From: Lysobacter sp. cf310
GTDB taxonomy: Bacteria > Pseudomonadota > Gammaproteobacteria > Xanthomonadales > Xanthomonadaceae
DNA length: 40,977 nt
NCBI RefSeq assembly: GCF_900114355.1
Contig: NZ_FOSS01000007.1
Span: forward strand, 87,437 to 128,413
Reading direction: 5' to 3'
Shown here piece by piece: positions 27,945-40,836 of this stretch. The position numbers and the translations under genes are program-made. Numbering within the stretch: position 1 is the stretch's first letter; every line of letters starts with the position of its first letter. The notes below the pieces were generated by a model, which worked only from the letters and a program-made list of their open reading frames with translations, made no database searches and was not told the DNA's origin.

Positions 27945-29264
27945 ATGCGCTGGTTGCGCCGTCTGCCCCTGAGCCTGAGCTTCAGCGCGATCGCGCTGGC
28001 TTACCTGATCGTAGGCACCGCCTTGACCAGCTGGCTGGACACCCTGCTGCCGCAGCGCTGGATGGCGCCGGCGTTGGCGGTGGCGCTGCTGCTGCCGCTG
28101 TTGATCTACCACGTGCGGCGCGCGTTCGCGCCGATGAACTCGTTGTTCCGCGCCCTGGCCGGCAGCGTCGCCAGCTACCGCGACGGCGATTACAGCTTCG
28201 GCCTGTCGTGGGCGGGCCGCGGCGAGCTCGGCGAATTGGTCGCCAGCCACAACCGCCTCGGCGAGGCTCTGCGCGAACAGCGGCTGTCGTTGGTGCAACG
28301 CGAGCTGCTGCTGGACACCATGGTCCAGAACACCCCGGTGGCGATGCTGCTGGTCGATCCGAGCCGGCGCGTGGTCCACGCCAATCTGGCCGCGCGCAAG
28401 ATGCTGGGCGAGGGCCGCCGGCTCGAGGGCCAGTCCTTCGAGGACCTGCTCACGCGCGCGCCCGAGCCCGTGCGCGAGGCCTTCGATCGCGGCGGCGACG
28501 GCATGTTCACCGTCGGCGACGAGGACAACGAAGATATCTACCATCTCGCCCGGCGCATGTTCCGCCTCAACGGCCGCCACCACGAGCTGGTGCTGCTGCG
28601 CCAGCTCACCGCCGAGCTGCGGCGCCAGGAAGTGCAGACCTGGAAGAAGGTGATCCGGGTGATCAGCCACGAGCTCAACAACTCGCTGGCGCCGATCGCC
28701 TCGCTCGCCCACTCCGGCGCCGAGCTGGTGCGCCGCGGTCAGTACGACAAGCTGCCGACCGCGCTGACCACGATCGAGGAGCGCGCGCGTCATCTGGAGG
28801 GCTTCATCCGCGACTACGCGCGCTTCGCCAAGCTGCCGGCGCCGCGTCTGGAAGCGGTGGAGTGGTCGCGCTTCCTGGCCCAACTGCGCAGTCAGGTCGA
28901 CTTCGTCTACGACGGCCGCGCGCGCGGCCAGGAAGGCATCGTCCATTTCGACGCCGCGCAGATGGAGCAGAGCCTGCTCAACCTGCTCAAGAACGCGCAC
29001 GAGTCCGGCTCCAAGCCCGAAGAGGTGCGTCTGGTGCTGCGGCGCACGCCCGACGCCTGGCGCATCGACGTGCTCGACCGCGGCAGCGGCATGAACGAAG
29101 CGGTGCTGGCGAACGCGCTGCTGCCGTTCTACTCGACCAAGCGCAACGGCACCGGCCTGGGCCTGGCCCTGGCGCGCGAAATCGCCGAAGCCCACGGCGG
29201 CCGCATCGCCCTGCTCAACCGCGAAGGCGGCGGCTTGTGCGTGTCGATGCTGATTCCGGATTGA
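27945..29264 (+). CDS. Sensor histidine kinase, NtrY-like with a minimal periplasmic loop
   Basis: The 439-residue kinase has two N-terminal membrane helices (about 12-30 and 40-57) joined by only about 9 residues. A HAMP-like linker, a PAS-like domain (about 125-210) with NTPVAMLLVDPSRRVVHAN, and the H-box VISHELNNSLAPIASL (phospho-acceptor His242) follow. The ATPase domain has NLLKNAHESG, DRGSGM and GTGLGLALA. HELNNSLAP is typical of kinases paired with NtrC-type regulators. With so little exposed to the periplasm, it probably senses within the membrane or through a partner such as the FtsX-type transporter. GAGGAG lies 7 nt before the ATG. Confidence 0.93.
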   Translation: MRWLRRLPLSLSFSAIALAYLIVGTALTSWLDTLLPQRWMAPALAVALLLPLLIYHVRRAFAPMNSLFRALAGSVASYRDGDYSFGLSWAGRGELGELVASHNRLGEALREQRLSLVQRELLLDTMVQNTPVAMLLVDPSRRVVHANLAARKMLGEGRRLEGQSFEDLLTRAPEPVREAFDRGGDGMFTVGDEDNEDIYHLARRMFRLNGRHHELVLLRQLTAELRRQEVQTWKKVIRVISHELNNSLAPIASLAHSGAELVRRGQYDKLPTALTTIEERARHLEGFIRDYARFAKLPAPRLEAVEWSRFLAQLRSQVDFVYDGRARGQEGIVHFDAAQMEQSLLNLLKNAHESGSKPEEVRLVLRRTPDAWRIDVLDRGSGMNEAVLANALLPFYSTKRNGTGLGLALAREIAEAHGGRIALLNREGGGLCVSMLIPD

Positions 29265-29310
29265 GCGTAGTTTCGTCGCCTACGCCTTCCCCCATCCCCT
29301 TGCTTTTGAA

Positions 29311-29423
29311 TTCCCCCCTTTGAAAAAGGGGGGCCAGGGGGGATTTGCTTTTGCCTTGGACGAACCAGCAACAGCAACAGCAACAGCAAATCCCCCCTAG
29401 CCCCCCTTTTTCAAAGGGGGGAA
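29311..29423. repeat. Inverted repeat with 39-nt arms, probable bidirectional terminator
   Basis: The arms at 29311-29349 and 29385-29423 match at 38 of 39 positions. Each arm has its own smaller hairpin (CCCCCCTTTGAAAAAGGGGGG type). The 35-nt loop carries an AACAGC triplication. It lies between the converging kinase and glmU genes, where a terminator is needed in both directions. A degenerate relative, including the AGCAACAGC context, occurs at 40885-40935, so it belongs to an interspersed repeat family. Confidence 0.85.
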
Positions 29424-29482
29424 CTGTTCGGGGAGGGGGGAAGTACTTCGAGTGATTGGAGGGAAACCTCCAACTACCTACC

Positions 29483-30856
29483 TCAAGCCTTGGGCTTCTT
29501 CACCGGCCGCTGCCAGCCATCGATCGTGACCTGGCGCGCGCGCGCGACGGTGAGCTTGCCTTCCGGCGCGTTCTTGCCGATCACCGAGCCGGCGCCGATG
29601 GTCGCGCCCGCGCCGATGGTCACCGGCGCCACCAAGGCCGAGTTGGAACCGATGAAGGCGCCGTCCTCGATCACGGTGGTCGATTTGTTGACGCCGTCGT
29701 AGTTGCAGGTGATGGTGCCGGCGCCGACGTTCACGCCGCTGCCGATGCTCGCGTCGCCCAGATAGGCCAGATGATTGGCCTTGCTGCTCACGCCCAGACG
29801 CGCGTTCTTGGTCTCGACGAAGTTGCCCACGTGCACGCCGTCGGCGAGCACGGTGCCCGGACGCAGGCGCGAGTACGGGCCGATCTGGGCCGCGCCCTCG
29901 ACCACCACGCCGTCGAGATCGCAATGCGCGCGCACTTCCGTGCCCGGCCCCAGGGTCACGTCCTTGAGGCGGCAGAACGGGCCGATGCGCACGCCGTCGG
30001 CGAGTTCGACCCGACCTTCCAGAATCACGTCCACGTCGATCTCGACGTCGCGACCGACGCTGACCTCGCCGCGCTGGTCGAAGCGGTTCGGATCGGCCAG
30101 ACGCGCGCCCTGTTCGCACAGCGTACGCGCGGCGCGGCGCTGGAATGCGCGCTCCATCTGCGCCAGCTGCCAGGGATCGTTCACGCCCTCGACTTCCAGC
30201 GGATCGCTCACGTGCACCATTTCGGCGGCGCTGAACTCGGCGGCGGCGGCGGCGAAGACGTCGGTGAGGTAGTACTCGCCCTGAGCGTTGTCGTTGCCCA
30301 GGTTCTGCAGCCAGCGCCGCAAGGGCTCGCCGTCGCAGACCAGGATGCCGGTGTTGACGGTGCGGATCTCGCGCTGCGCTTCGTCGGCGTCCTTGTGCTC
30401 GACGATCTGGCCGACCCGGCCCTCGGCGTCGCGCACGATGCGGCCGTAGCCGGTGGGATCGATCAGGTCGGCGACCAGCACCGCCAGCCGGCCCGGCGCG
30501 TCCAACAGACGCTGCAGGGTCGCCGGCGTGGTCAACGGCACGTCGCCGTACAGCACCAGCACGCGCGCATCCTGCGGCACGCCCGGCATCGCCTGCTGCA
30601 CGGCATGGCCGGTGCCCAGGCGCTGCGATTGTTCGGCCCAATGCAGGTCCGGCTGATCGGCGAACGCCGTGCGCACCTGCTCGCCGCCGTGGCCGTAGAC
30701 CACGTGGATGCCCGCCGAATCCAGCGCGCGCGCGGTCGCGATCACGTGCGCGAGCATCGGCCGTCCGCCGATCTTCTGCAGCACCTTGGCGGTATCGGAC
30801 TTCATGCGCTTGCCCTCGCCGGCGGCGAGGATGACGACATGCAGGGGTGCGGCCAT
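29483..30856 (-). CDS. glmU: Bifunctional UDP-GlcNAc pyrophosphorylase / GlcN-1-P acetyltransferase
   Basis: The 457-residue protein has the standard GlmU length. The uridylyltransferase domain (about 1-230) starts [15 protein letters not shown], with YGDVPLTTP and NTGILVCDG. The left-handed beta-helix acetyltransferase domain (about 250-450) has hexapeptide repeats, the pyrophosphorylase/acetyltransferase boundary, [22 protein letters not shown] and [16 protein letters not shown]. It makes UDP-GlcNAc from GlcN-1-P, acetyl-CoA and UTP, using the product of GlmS after GlmM. It lies downstream of the atp genes on the same strand, but a gtrA gene on the other strand and an atp terminator separate them. 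Confidence 0.97.
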   Translation of the reverse strand: MAAPLHVVILAAGEGKRMKSDTAKVLQKIGGRPMLAHVIATARALDSAGIHVVYGHGGEQVRTAFADQPDLHWAEQSQRLGTGHAVQQAMPGVPQDARVLVLYGDVPLTTPATLQRLLDAPGRLAVLVADLIDPTGYGRIVRDAEGRVGQIVEHKDADEAQREIRTVNTGILVCDGEPLRRWLQNLGNDNAQGEYYLTDVFAAAAAEFSAAEMVHVSDPLEVEGVNDPWQLAQMERAFQRRAARTLCEQGARLADPNRFDQRGEVSVGRDVEIDVDVILEGRVELADGVRIGPFCRLKDVTLGPGTEVRAHCDLDGVVVEGAAQIGPYSRLRPGTVLADGVHVGNFVETKNARLGVSSKANHLAYLGDASIGSGVNVGAGTITCNYDGVNKSTTVIEDGAFIGSNSALVAPVTIGAGATIGAGSVIGKNAPEGKLTVARARQVTIDGWQRPVKKPKA

Positions 30857-31000
30857 GCGGACTCCGGGAGGCGTTTACGCGTTCAGTGAACAGTGATTCT
30901 AGCCGCGCCGGCCCTGCTAGGATGCGGCGGTGCCGAATCCGACCCCGCGCCATTCACGCCCCCGCGCCTCGGCGCGCCGCCGTCCGCGGAGCCGCGCCGG

Positions 31001-31384
31001 ATGAGCCTGGGTCGCCAGGGCCGCCACTACCTCATCATCGGCCTGATCCAATGGCTGCTGGACTGGGGGGTGATGGTCGCGCTCAGTCACGCCGGCATGG
31101 CGGTGGAGCCGGCCAACATCGCCGGCCGCGTCAGCGGCGCCCTGCTCGGCTTCTGGCTCAACGGCCGCATCACCTTCGCCGGCGACGACACCCGCGTCGG
31201 GCGCCGTCAGTTCGGCCGTTTCCTGGGCATGTGGATCGCGACCACCCTGGCCAGCACCTGGGCCATGGGCGCGATCGACGACGCGGTCGGCCTGACCTGG
31301 ACCTGGCTGGCCAAGCCCGCGGTGGAACTGGTGCTGGGCGCGATCGGCTTCCTGCTGTCGCGGTACTGGATCTATCGCCGCTGA
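31001..31384 (+). CDS. GtrA-family membrane protein
   Basis: The start at 31001 (GGAG at 30988-30991, 9 nt upstream) gives 127 residues with four predicted membrane helices. It shows the GtrA pattern: an N-terminal YLIIGLIQWLLDWGVMVAL helix, NIAGRVSGALLGFWLNGRITF and a C-terminal GAIGFLLSRYWIYRR. GtrA proteins are thought to flip undecaprenyl- or polyisoprenyl-linked sugars, or to assist such flipping in LPS or wall glycosylation. It stands on the plus strand between the minus-strand glmU and atpC. Confidence 0.87.
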   Translation: MSLGRQGRHYLIIGLIQWLLDWGVMVALSHAGMAVEPANIAGRVSGALLGFWLNGRITFAGDDTRVGRRQFGRFLGMWIATTLASTWAMGAIDDAVGLTWTWLAKPAVELVLGAIGFLLSRYWIYRR

Positions 31385-31398
31385 CCGGGCTTTGCGGC

Positions 31399-31507
31399 AG
31401 GAGCGGCGTCCCACAGGGATTGCCTTCGGTCATAAGCCGCGACCCTGCCTCGCACGCGCGGACTCTCCGGCGACCGAGGTTTCGTGGTCGCGGCTCACGC
31501 CGCTCCT
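31399..31507. repeat. Interspersed palindromic repeat AGGAGCGGCGT...ACGCCGCTCCT
   Basis: AGGAGCGGCGT at 31399-31409 and AAGCCGCGACC at 31434-31444 are matched in reverse by GGTCGCGGCT near 31486-31495 and ACGCCGCTCCT at 31497-31507. This is the layout of a xanthomonad-type extragenic palindrome pair in the convergent gtrA-atpC gap. Confidence 0.65.
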
Positions 31508-31530
31508 ATCCCAGGGCTGATCGAATGCTC

Positions 31531-31565
31531 CAAACAAAAACGCCGGCGCGAGGCCGGCGTTTCGT
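31531..31565 (-). terminator. Rho-independent terminator of the atp operon
   Basis: Read on the minus strand, ACGCCGGC-CTCGC-GCCGGCGT forms a strong stem followed by TTTTTGTTT, 22 nt or so after the atpC stop. On the plus strand the stem has a shorter T run and could also help end gtrA transcripts. Confidence 0.9.
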
Positions 31566-31586
31566 TCGCGACGCGGTGGCGCGCGA

Positions 31587-32012
31587 TCAGTGCTTCATGT
31601 TCTTGCGCAGACGCTCCAGGGCGCTCAGCTGGGCAACGCTCATCGCCAACTGCGCCTGTGCCTCTTCCGCGCTCATCTTCGGATCTTTCTTCGACAGGAT
31701 GCGCTCGGCCTCTTCCTTGGCGGCGCGCACGGCGGCTTCGTCGATGTCCTGAGCGCGGATCGCGGTGTCGGCCAGCACGGTCACGACCTGCGGCTGCACT
31801 TCCAGGATGCCGCCGGACACGGCGAAGTCCAGGTGCTCGCCGTTGGGCAGGGTCACCACGACCTTGCCGGGCTTGAGGCGCGTGATCAGCGGCGCGTGGC
31901 GCGGCGCGATGCCGAGCTCGCCGATTTCGCCGGTGGCGACCAGCAGCGTCGCTTCGCCGTGGAAGATTTCTTCCTCGGCGCTGACGATGTCGCAACGGAA
32001 GGTGGATGCCAT
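31587..32012 (-). CDS. atpC: ATP synthase F1 epsilon subunit
   Basis: The 141-residue product has the epsilon N-terminal beta-sandwich ([35 protein letters not shown]) and a C-terminal helical hairpin ([20 protein letters not shown]). It connects gamma to the c-ring and inhibits ATP hydrolysis. It is the last atp gene and is set apart from atpD by 166 nt that hold two REP-like palindromes, which is unusually wide for this operon. Confidence 0.95.
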   Translation of the reverse strand: MASTFRCDIVSAEEEIFHGEATLLVATGEIGELGIAPRHAPLITRLKPGKVVVTLPNGEHLDFAVSGGILEVQPQVVTVLADTAIRAQDIDEAAVRAAKEEAERILSKKDPKMSAEEAQAQLAMSVAQLSALERLRKNMKH

Positions 32013-32029
32013 AAAGAAACGCCTCTATT

Positions 32030-32076
32030 CGTTAACCCCCTCTCCCGCGACGCGGGAGAGGGCAGGGGTGAGGGCA
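32030..32076. repeat. REP-like palindromic element, copy 2 (reverse orientation)
   Basis: The core CTCTCCCGCGACGCGGGAGAG is flanked by GTTAAC-CCC on one side and GGGGTGAGGGCAC on the other, the reverse complement of the layout at 1-46. It lies inside the atp operon between atpC and atpD. Confidence 0.75.
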
Positions 32077-32143
32077 CACGGAGCTTCGAGCGCGAACCTG
32101 GTTACCGCACTATCGACAACCGCAAAACCGTCCTCGCCCTACC

Positions 32144-32166
32144 CCTCTCCCGTCGGACGGGAGAGG
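32144..32166. repeat. REP-like hairpin, copy 3
   Basis: CCTCTCCCGTC and GACGGGAGAGG are perfect 11-bp arms around a single G. It lies 12 nt after the atpD stop. A short T run follows on the plus strand only, so it is not a normal terminator for atpD, and read-through to atpC is expected. Confidence 0.75.
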
Positions 32167-32178
32167 CCGCCGTGGTTT

Positions 32179-33600
<1,422 letters not shown>

Positions 33601-33643
33601 TTAATGCTGCTTGGCGGCCGCGACAGGCGTCCGCGTGAATGGT

Positions 33644-34507
33644 TTAGACCGCCGCGGCGCCGCCGACGATTTCGGAGATTTCCTGCGTGATCGCAGCCTG
33701 ACGGGCCTTGTTGTAGACCAGCTTCAGGGTGTCGATCAGCTTGCCGGCGTTGTCGCTGGCCGCCTTCATCGCCACCATGCGGGCGGCGTGCTCGGACGCG
33801 ACGTTCTCCAGCACCGCCTGGTACACCAGCGACTCGATGTAGCGCGTCAGCACGTGCTCCAGCACGGTCTTCGCATCGGGTTCGTAGATGTAGTCCCAGT
33901 CGTGATGGGCGACCTGCGTTTCCGGCTCCGGCAGCGGCAGCAGCTGATCGAACGCCGCGCGCTGCGTCATGGTGTTGACGAAGTCGTTGTAGGTCAGGAA
34001 CACGCGGTCGATGTTGCCGGCGCTGTACGCGTCCAGCATCACCTTGATCACGCCGACCAGCTGCTCCAGATGCGGCTTGTCGCCCAGGTGGGTGACCGAC
34101 GCCAGCATGTTGACCTTGATCCGGCGGAAGAACACCGAGGCCTTCTGGCCGATGGTGACCACGTCGACCTCGACGCCCTGCTCCTGCCACTTGCGCATTT
34201 CGCCCAGCAGCTTGCGGAACAGGTTGTTGTTGAGGCCGCCGGCCAGGCCGCGGTCGGAGGAGACGATGATGTAACCGACGCGCTTGGTTTCCTTGCGCTC
34301 GATCATGTACGGATGCTGGTAATCGGAATTGGCCTGAGCCAGATGACCGATCACCTGCTTCATCACCCGCGCGTACGGACGCGAGGTCTTCATGCGCTCC
34401 TGCGCCTTGCGGATCTTGGAGGCCGAGACCATCTCGAGCGCGCGCGTCACCTTGCGGGTGTTCTGCACGCTCTTGATCTTCGTCTTGATTTCGCGTCCGC
34501 CTGCCAT
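33644..34507 (-). CDS. atpG: ATP synthase F1 gamma subunit
   Basis: This 287-residue central-stalk subunit starts [36 protein letters not shown] and ends with the conserved helix [23 protein letters not shown]. Both terminal helices form the rotor shaft inside the alpha3-beta3 head. [15 protein letters not shown] is a family signature. Confidence 0.97.
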   Translation of the reverse strand: MAGGREIKTKIKSVQNTRKVTRALEMVSASKIRKAQERMKTSRPYARVMKQVIGHLAQANSDYQHPYMIERKETKRVGYIIVSSDRGLAGGLNNNLFRKLLGEMRKWQEQGVEVDVVTIGQKASVFFRRIKVNMLASVTHLGDKPHLEQLVGVIKVMLDAYSAGNIDRVFLTYNDFVNTMTQRAAFDQLLPLPEPETQVAHHDWDYIYEPDAKTVLEHVLTRYIESLVYQAVLENVASEHAARMVAMKAASDNAGKLIDTLKLVYNKARQAAITQEISEIVGGAAAV

Positions 34508-34610
34508 CTCTTCGCTCGCTTTGTTCGCTTCGTGGAATCAGGAAAGGGTGTGCCGGTCCTCGCGGCCGGAATCGCCTGGGGCGACCCGGCCCTCGGGCCC
34601 GGTCGCCTGC

Positions 34611-36161
<1,551 letters not shown>

Positions 36162-36224
36162 GGGTGGTTCCCTTGTGCCCGGCGATACCGCCGGATTTGC
36201 ATTTAAGTTCGTTCTGGTCGCCGG

Positions 36225-36752
36225 TCAGCCCGCGAGAGCGGTCTGCAGGCGCGCGAGCTTGCCCTTGAGCGAGCCATCGATGACCACATCGCCCGCGTCG
36301 ATCACCGCGCCGCCGATCAGCGACGCGTCGACCGCGGTCTCGATCTCGACTTCGCGGCCGAAGCGCTTGGTCAGCGCGGCCTTGATCGATTCGAGCTCGG
36401 CGGCCGGCAGTTCGCTGGCGGCGGTGACGCGCGCCTTGACGATGCGTTCGGCTTCCGCGCGCAGTTCCTCGAACATGCCCGCGATCTCCGGCAGCAAGCT
36501 CAGCCGGCGGTTGTCGGCGAGCAGGCCGAGGAAGCGCAGATAGGCTTCGTCGGCGCCATCGATCGCGATCAGGCCGACGGCGTCGGCCGACGACAGGCGC
36601 GGGTGCGCGAGCAGCTCGTGCACCTGCGGGTCGGCGGCGATGCGCGCGGCCAGGGCGAGGCCCTGCGACCAGGCGGCGGAGCGACCGCCGTCGCGCGACA
36701 ACGCGAACGCGGCGCGGGCGTACGGGCGGGCGAGTGTGAGGTTCTGGCTCAT
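36225..36752 (-). CDS. atpH: ATP synthase F1 delta subunit
   Basis: The 175-residue subunit starts MSQNLTLARPYARAAFALSRD and ends DVVIDGSLKGKLARLQTALAG, both matching delta signatures. It sits on top of F1 and binds the peripheral stalk (b dimer). It is placed between atpF and atpA as usual. Confidence 0.96.
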   Translation of the reverse strand: MSQNLTLARPYARAAFALSRDGGRSAAWSQGLALAARIAADPQVHELLAHPRLSSADAVGLIAIDGADEAYLRFLGLLADNRRLSLLPEIAGMFEELRAEAERIVKARVTAASELPAAELESIKAALTKRFGREVEIETAVDASLIGGAVIDAGDVVIDGSLKGKLARLQTALAG

Positions 36753-36795
36753 CAGCTTTGGGCTATCCGATCAGTGCGTTCGCGTCGCGCGCCGT

Positions 36796-37266
36796 TCAGA
36801 GCTGCGCGGCCAGATCGTCGAGCAGCGCCTTGTGGGCGTTGGCGTCGATCTCGCGCTTGAGCAGCTTCTCGGCACCGCTGACGGCCAGCGTCGACACCTG
36901 CTTGCGCAGGTCCTCGCGGGCACGCGTGGCGGCGGCGACGATTTCGGCATCGGCCAGCGCCTTTTGGCGCGTGGCTTCGACGACGGCATCGGTCTTGGCC
37001 TGGTCGATGATCTGATTGGCGCGCTGATGCGCCTGATCGATGATCTCGTTGGCCTTGGTGCGAGCCTCGCGAAGTTCCGCATCCGCGCGCTCTTGCGCCT
37101 GGATGAGATCCTTCTGGCTACGCTCCGCCGCGGCCAGGCCTTCGGCGATCTTCTTTTGGCGTTCTTCGATGGCCGCGTTCAGCGGCGGCCAAATGAACTT
37201 CATCGTGAACCAGACGAGGATCGCGAAGGAGAGCATCTGGCCGAAGAAAGTCATGTTGGGATTCAT
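36796..37266 (-). CDS. atpF: ATP synthase Fo b subunit
   Basis: The 156-residue protein begins with one membrane helix ([29 protein letters not shown]). A long charged coiled coil follows (about 30-145) with [21 protein letters not shown]. Two copies form the peripheral stalk. It is the normal length for a proteobacterial b subunit. Confidence 0.96.
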   Translation of the reverse strand: MNPNMTFFGQMLSFAILVWFTMKFIWPPLNAAIEERQKKIAEGLAAAERSQKDLIQAQERADAELREARTKANEIIDQAHQRANQIIDQAKTDAVVEATRQKALADAEIVAAATRAREDLRKQVSTLAVSGAEKLLKREIDANAHKALLDDLAAQL

Positions 37267-37354
37267 GACGGGTCCTCGACGTAGTCGTACTGGAGCCGGC
37301 CGAGTGGCCGGCCCGTGTGCCCGATTCGCGCGTTGCGGCGCGAACCGGCCCGGA

Positions 37355-38934
<1,580 letters not shown>

Positions 38935-38955
38935 AGCGCCCGGTAGAGCCGCAAA

Positions 38956-38984
38956 AGTATAGAACGCGTAAGCGTTTCGGGCAA
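38956..38984 (-). promoter_or_regulatory. Sigma-70 promoter of the atp operon
   Basis: On the minus strand, -35 TTGCCC (38979-38984), a 17-nt spacer and -10 TATACT (38956-38961) are correctly arranged 22 nt upstream of the atpI start. Transcription should begin near 38949. Confidence 0.75.
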
Positions 38985-39178
38985 CCGCCGGGCGTCACGG
39001 CCGCGTGCGGGGCGGTGCCCGCGGTGAGGACGGCTTCGATGCGTCTTCGGTCCATGCGCAACACTATGGGTGCGCGGCGTAGGTCGTTGAATTACCTGGG
39101 AGGTCAAGTCCGCGACACGGACGTGCGGCGGTGAAAACTCAATAGCCCACAACTATCGAAGCGAACGCGTCTATCGAT

Positions 39179-39221
39179 TTGACTTCGCGATCCGTGCGTG
39201 CACAATTGAGAATAATTCTCA
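39179..39221 (+). promoter_or_regulatory. Promoter with overlapping Fur-box-like palindrome
   Basis: -35 TTGACT (39179-39184) is followed by 16 nt and a -10-like CACAAT (39201-39206). Immediately after it, TGAGAATAATTCTCA at 39207-39221 is a perfect 7-1-7 palindrome that matches the Fur consensus TGATAATNATTATCA at all but two of its defined bases. It would cover the transcription start, the position expected for iron-dependent repression by Fur. Confidence 0.7.
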
Positions 39222-39237
39222 TTTAGTGACCGCCATC

Positions 39238-39444
39238 ATGGGCAAGACCGTAAGCTTCGCCTGCGTGCATTTCACCGTCGCCTTCCTGGTCGGCTACCTG
39301 ATGACCGGCAGCGTTTGGGTCGGCGGCGCCCTGGCCCTGGTCGAACCGGCCTGCAATACCGTGGCTTTTCACCTGCACGAGAAGGTCTGGAAGCGGATCG
39401 AGCGCCGCCGGGCCGAAGCCGCGGCCGCCGCCCTGGCGACCTGA
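39238..39444 (+). CDS. DUF2061 small membrane protein, probably Fur-regulated
   Basis: The ATG start gives 68 residues; a GTG at 39226 would add four. It has two membrane helices and the DUF2061 pattern KTVSFACVHFTVAFLVGYLMTGS, GGALALVEPACNTVAFHLHEKVWKRI. The conserved His and Glu residues of the family are present. Function unknown. No clear ribosome-binding site is seen; the leader is short. The Fur-like operator immediately upstream suggests that it is made when iron is scarce. A terminator-like hairpin lies about 100 nt after the stop. Confidence 0.82.
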   Translation: MGKTVSFACVHFTVAFLVGYLMTGSVWVGGALALVEPACNTVAFHLHEKVWKRIERRRAEAAAAALAT

Positions 39445-39541
39445 AAGAGCGCGGAACCTTTCCGCCCGACCCCGGTCAGTCTTATGGAACGCCCCCCGCC
39501 ACTCTCTCCTCGTCAATGGCAAAAGCAGCGGTGGGCTCCCC

Positions 39542-39578
39542 GAAGCCCCGGCCTTATCCGCCGGGGCTTCGCCTTTTG
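39542..39578 (+). terminator. Terminator-like hairpin after the DUF2061 gene
   Basis: GAAGCCCCGG and CCGGGGCTTC form a perfect 10-bp stem around a 9-nt loop, followed by GCCTTTTG. The T run is short but the stem is strong. Confidence 0.75.
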
Positions 39579-39609
39579 TGACATCAGTCGCGTTTTCGAA
39601 TCTCGCCAC

Positions 39610-39629
39610 TTTGAATCGCGCGATTCAAA
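39610..39629. promoter_or_regulatory. Perfect 20-bp palindrome upstream of the outer-membrane protein gene
   Basis: TTTGAATCGCGCGATTCAAA is fully self-complementary and lies 103 nt before the GTG start at 39732. The form suits a dimeric repressor such as a TetR-type regulator. No regulator gene adjoins it in the window. Confidence 0.55.
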
Positions 39630-39731
39630 CGCGCGCTTTCACGGCCGTTGCACCCGCAGTCCGGCATTGATGAGGCCGCCGTGCACTTTTGTTGTGCCGC
39701 GCGGCCCTTCCCCCGATCCGGAGTGCGACTA

Positions 39732-40541
39732 GTGAACCCCAAGACCCTGCCCCTGACGCTCGCGCTGGCCGCGACCGGCGTCGTATTCGCGCTGCCAGCG
39801 CAGGCCATCGAAGACGACCGTTTCACCCTGCGCCTGGGCGCGATGCAAGTCGATGCGCAAAGCGAACTGCGCGGCAGCACCGTGTTCGCCGGCCAACCGT
39901 TCGAATTCAGCGAGGACTTCGATTTCGGCGGCGACGAAGTGGTGCCGCGCCTGGAAGGCCAGTTCCGCTTCAGCGAACGCAACCGCCTGCTGTTCAACTA
40001 TTTCGGCTACGACAAGGACCGCCGCGCGACGCTGGGCCAGGACCTGTCGTTCGACAACGTGACCATTCCCGCCGGCAGCTTCGCCAAGGCGAAGGCCAAG
40101 TTCGAACTGGCCAGCGTGGTCTACGATTACGCGGTGGTCGAAACCGACACCGTCAGCCTCGGCCTGCAGCTGGGCGTCGAGTACGCCAAGCTCGAAGGCA
40201 AGCTGTACGCCGAGTCCGGCGTCAACACCTACGAATCGCGCTCCAGCGACGACGGCTACGCGCCGGTGGTCGGCGCGCGCCTGACCGTGGCCCCGAACGA
40301 ACACTGGCGCTTCGTCGCCCAGGGCCAGTACCTGGACGCGAGCTGGGGCAATTTCGACGACTACGAAGGCGACCTCAGCCGCGCCAACGCCCTGGTCGAA
40401 TACCGCTTCACGCCCAACGTCGGCGTATTCGTCGGCTACGACTGGTTCAAGCTGGACGTGGACCAGCGCGGCAGCGACGGCGTGCTCGGCCTGGACCAGC
40501 GCTTCAAAGGCCCCATGGCCGGCGTAACGTTCGCGTTCTAA
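39732..40541 (+). CDS. Outer-membrane beta-barrel protein
   Basis: The GTG at 39732 (GGAG at 39720-39723, 8 nt upstream) gives 269 residues beginning with a signal peptide (LPLTLALAATGVVFALPAQA); an upstream ATG would bury the signal. The mature part alternates polar and aromatic residues in beta-strand fashion, for example FRFSERNRLLFNYFGYDKD and NALVEYRFTPNVGVFVGYDWFKLDV. It ends GVTFAF, with the C-terminal phenylalanine needed for outer-membrane insertion. No substrate is predictable; OmpA/OmpW-size barrels are the closest general class. Confidence 0.85.
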   Translation: MNPKTLPLTLALAATGVVFALPAQAIEDDRFTLRLGAMQVDAQSELRGSTVFAGQPFEFSEDFDFGGDEVVPRLEGQFRFSERNRLLFNYFGYDKDRRATLGQDLSFDNVTIPAGSFAKAKAKFELASVVYDYAVVETDTVSLGLQLGVEYAKLEGKLYAESGVNTYESRSSDDGYAPVVGARLTVAPNEHWRFVAQGQYLDASWGNFDDYEGDLSRANALVEYRFTPNVGVFVGYDWFKLDVDQRGSDGVLGLDQRFKGPMAGVTFAF

Positions 40542-40558
40542 TCGGCGAATCCGCCTAA

Positions 40559-40631
<73 letters not shown>

Positions 40632-40709
40632 CCCGGCATTGAAGCCCAAAAGCCCCGCACTCACACGACCAACCGTAGACCCGAAGGGCGGCGCGCAGGA
40701 CGCGCGCCG

Positions 40710-40743
40710 TTTTTCGAATGGACAAGGATGTCCATTCGAAAAA
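40710..40743. repeat. Perfect 15-bp hairpin
   Basis: TTTTTCGAATGGACA at 40710-40724 and its complement at 40729-40743 flank a 4-nt AGGA loop. On the plus strand it follows a GC-rich segment (GGACGCGCGCCG). It lies in the gene-free tail of the window, within a probable composite interspersed repeat. Confidence 0.85.
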
Positions 40744-40800
40744 TCCCCGCGCCAGCTCCGAACCCGCAGGGGAGGTTTGGTCACGCTAGCCCTTCTCTTT

Positions 40801-40836
40801 GGTTACTTTCTCTTGGGCTAGCAAGAGAAAGTGACC
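40801..40836. repeat. Hairpin GGTTACTTTCTCTTG / CAAGAGAAAGTGACC
   Basis: The 15-nt arms match at 14 positions around a 6-nt loop. The right arm runs directly into the 27-nt direct repeat at 40830. Confidence 0.8.

Noticed and set aside
29311-29423. Insertion-sequence terminal repeats
   Set aside because: The arms are only 35 nt apart with no room for a transposase, and no target-site duplication was noticed.
40639-40821. 60-residue open frame in the repeat tail
   Set aside because: It is made wholly of the interspersed hairpin repeats, lacks a ribosome-binding site, and resembles the spurious small proteins often called on such repeats.
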